Assembly (NCBI RefSeq): GCF_000424665.1
Contig: NZ_AUKI01000016.1
Location: 62,001 to 126,000, forward strand
Length of the DNA stretch: 64,000 bases
DNA from: Salinimicrobium terrae DSM 17865
GTDB lineage: Bacteria > Bacteroidota > Bacteroidia > Flavobacteriales > Flavobacteriaceae
Direction: 5' to 3'
Shown here: positions 62,671 through 64,000 of the stretch, piece by piece
Position numbering within the stretch: the stretch's first letter is position 1
How the letters are laid out: every line of letters starts with the position of its first letter
Notes under the pieces: model-generated
Databases searched by the model: none
What the model saw: only the letters and a program-made list of their open reading frames with translations
Told to the model about the DNA's origin: nothing
Position numbers and translations under genes: made by a program

Positions 62671-63987
62671 CTAATATCTATAGTACTCCGGTTTAAACGG
62701 ACCTTCTACAGTTACGCCAATGTAATTAGCTTGTTCTTCAGAAAGCTCTGTCAATTCCACACCAATTTTTTCAAGATGTAATGCGGCTACTTTTTCATCC
62801 AAATGCTTCGGAAGCATATAAACTTTATTCTCATATTCTCCGTTGTTTCTCCAAAGCTCAATTTGAGCCAGGGTTTGGTTTGTAAATGAATTACTCATTA
62901 CAAAACTCGGGTGTCCTGTGGCGCATCCAAGGTTCACCAATCGACCTTCAGCAAGAAGAATAATATCTTTCCCATCGATGGTATATTTGTCAACCTGTGG
63001 CTTGATCTCAGATTTTGTATTTCCATAGTTTTCGTTTAACCATGCAACCTGGATCTCGTTATCGAAGTGCCCGATGTTGGCGACAATAGTTTTATCTTTC
63101 ATCGCCTTGAAATGCTCAGCACGAACAATGTCTTTATTTCCTGTAGTAGTGATCACAATATCTGCTTTTGGAAGTACGGTTTCCAGTTTCTTCACTTCAA
63201 AACCGTCCATTGCAGCCTGTAAGGCACAAATTGGATCGATCTCTGTAATGGTAACAATAGAACCTGCACCTCTAAAAGAAGCGGCGGTGCCTTTTCCTAC
63301 GTCTCCGTAGCCACAAACCACAACTCTTTTACCTGCCAGCATAACATCTGTAGCACGACGAATTGCATCTACAGCACTTTCTCTACATCCATATTTGTTG
63401 TCAAATTTCGATTTCGTAACCGAGTCGTTTACATTGATTGCAGGCATAGGAAGAGTTCCGTTTTTCATGCGCTCATATAACCTGTGAACACCTGTTGTGG
63501 TCTCTTCAGAAAGACCTCTTATCCCCTCAGCAAGTTGCGGATATTTATCCAGGACCATGTTGGTTAGATCACCCCCATCGTCGAGGATCATGTTAAGTGG
63601 TTTACGATCTTCTCCGAAGAAAAGCGTTTGCTCGATACACCAGTTAAATTCTTCTTCATTCATTCCCTTCCATGCATATACCGGAATACCGGCATCGGCA
63701 ATTGCAGCGGCAGCCTGATCCTGGGTAGAAAATATATTGCATGAGCTCCAGGTAACTTCGGCACCAAGTGCTACAAGAGTTTCAATTAGAACAGCGGTTT
63801 GAATGGTCATGTGAAGACACCCGGCAATGCGTGCACCTTTTAAAGGCTGCTCGTTTCCATACTCTTCGCGCAGGGACATAAGCCCCGGCATTTCGGCTTC
63901 TGCCAGTTCTATCTCTTTTCTTCCCCATTCTGCCAGGGAAATATCTTTCACTTTATACTTGGTATAAGGTACTGTTTTCGTCGACAT
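62671..63987 (-). CDS. ahcY: Adenosylhomocysteinase
   Basis: The 438-residue enzyme hydrolyses S-adenosylhomocysteine to adenosine and homocysteine, with bound NAD. Seen: [16 protein letters not shown] (about 56-71), [18 protein letters not shown] (about 225-242, NAD fold) and GATGH-type region [19 protein letters not shown] (about 353-371), with the C-terminal KPEYYRY ending that is typical. It removes the methyl-transfer by-product of SAM-using enzymes, such as the SET protein in this window, as a general recycling step. The start is 13 bp from the right edge, so the promoter is outside. Confidence 0.97.
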   Translation of the reverse strand: MSTKTVPYTKYKVKDISLAEWGRKEIELAEAEMPGLMSLREEYGNEQPLKGARIAGCLHMTIQTAVLIETLVALGAEVTWSSCNIFSTQDQAAAAIADAGIPVYAWKGMNEEEFNWCIEQTLFFGEDRKPLNMILDDGGDLTNMVLDKYPQLAEGIRGLSEETTTGVHRLYERMKNGTLPMPAINVNDSVTKSKFDNKYGCRESAVDAIRRATDVMLAGKRVVVCGYGDVGKGTAASFRGAGSIVTITEIDPICALQAAMDGFEVKKLETVLPKADIVITTTGNKDIVRAEHFKAMKDKTIVANIGHFDNEIQVAWLNENYGNTKSEIKPQVDKYTIDGKDIILLAEGRLVNLGCATGHPSFVMSNSFTNQTLAQIELWRNNGEYENKVYMLPKHLDEKVAALHLEKIGVELTELSEEQANYIGVTVEGPFKPEYYRY

Positions 63988-64000
63988 ATTATTATATTTG

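Overview
The window looks like chromosomal DNA of a low-GC, probably marine member of the Flavobacteriaceae (Bacteroidota). The evidence is the gliding-motility pair gldE-gldD, a C-terminal type IX secretion (T9SS) sorting domain, a DUF4270 lipoprotein, three-gene sdhCAB, atpDC lying apart from the other ATP synthase genes, and Bacteroidota promoters of the form TTTG-N19-TAnnTTTG (exact upstream of sdhC and rplU). I see no rRNA, tRNA, CRISPR array, insertion sequence or prophage. Almost everything is core chromosome, so the interest lies in gene neighbourhoods, fusions, broken copies and intergenic structures.

Layout. 1-6.4 kb: cut-off gene, alpha/beta hydrolase, pepP, then sdhCAB. 6.4-11.4 kb: a PLP aminotransferase and a nitrilase-type omega-amidase (a plausible glutamine transaminase/omega-amidase pair), a DUF1440-like membrane protein, an Ig-like lipoprotein and comF. 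11.4-20.6 kb: coiled-coil membrane protein, glyS, large T9SS cargo protein, xth, OmpA-type lipoprotein, M23 peptidase, GNAT. 20.6-25.4 kb: minus-strand run radA, esterase-like protein, flippase-like membrane protein, panD, panC. 25.4-29.7 kb: GlgA-like fragment, DUF4270 lipoprotein, glmS. 30.3-34.4 kb: atpD-atpC, a hairpin-rich intergenic element, an M61 peptidase. 34.7-40.5 kb: complete seven-gene mrpABCDEFG cation/proton antiporter operon, then convergent mgtC. 40.9-48.3 kb: biotin cluster bioF-DUF2007-bioD-bioA-SET-ketosynthase-bioB-JmjC. 48.4-51.6 kb: SnoaL-like protein, recX, rng, a 30-residue highly basic protein, HU. 51.7-56.5 kb: mutY-ssb-gldE-gldD, DMT transporter, a small membrane peptide. 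56.6-60.0 kb: two M16 peptidase subunits, one catalytic and one not. 60.2-64 kb: DUF4199-like protein, rplU-rpmA, three DUF2007 genes in tandem (the third frameshifted), ahcY.

The most interesting unit is the biotin cluster. It has the four late biotin genes but, within the window, no bioC/bioH, bioI/bioW or bioZ for the pimelate part. In that place sits a FabF-like ketosynthase with all catalytic residues, next to a SET-domain protein, with a DUF2007 gene fused by 4-bp overlaps between bioF and bioD. Other items: intergenic dyads inside sdhA-sdhB and atpD-atpC, a long hairpin ending at the start codon of the SnoaL-like gene, an L21-SAP/HeH fusion, and a GlgA-like protein that cannot be a normal glycogen synthase.

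Limits: all calls come from reading sequence and translated proteins. No database search, folding or alignment was run. Start codons were moved inward where an ATG with a better N-terminus lay downstream of an upstream TTG/GTG.
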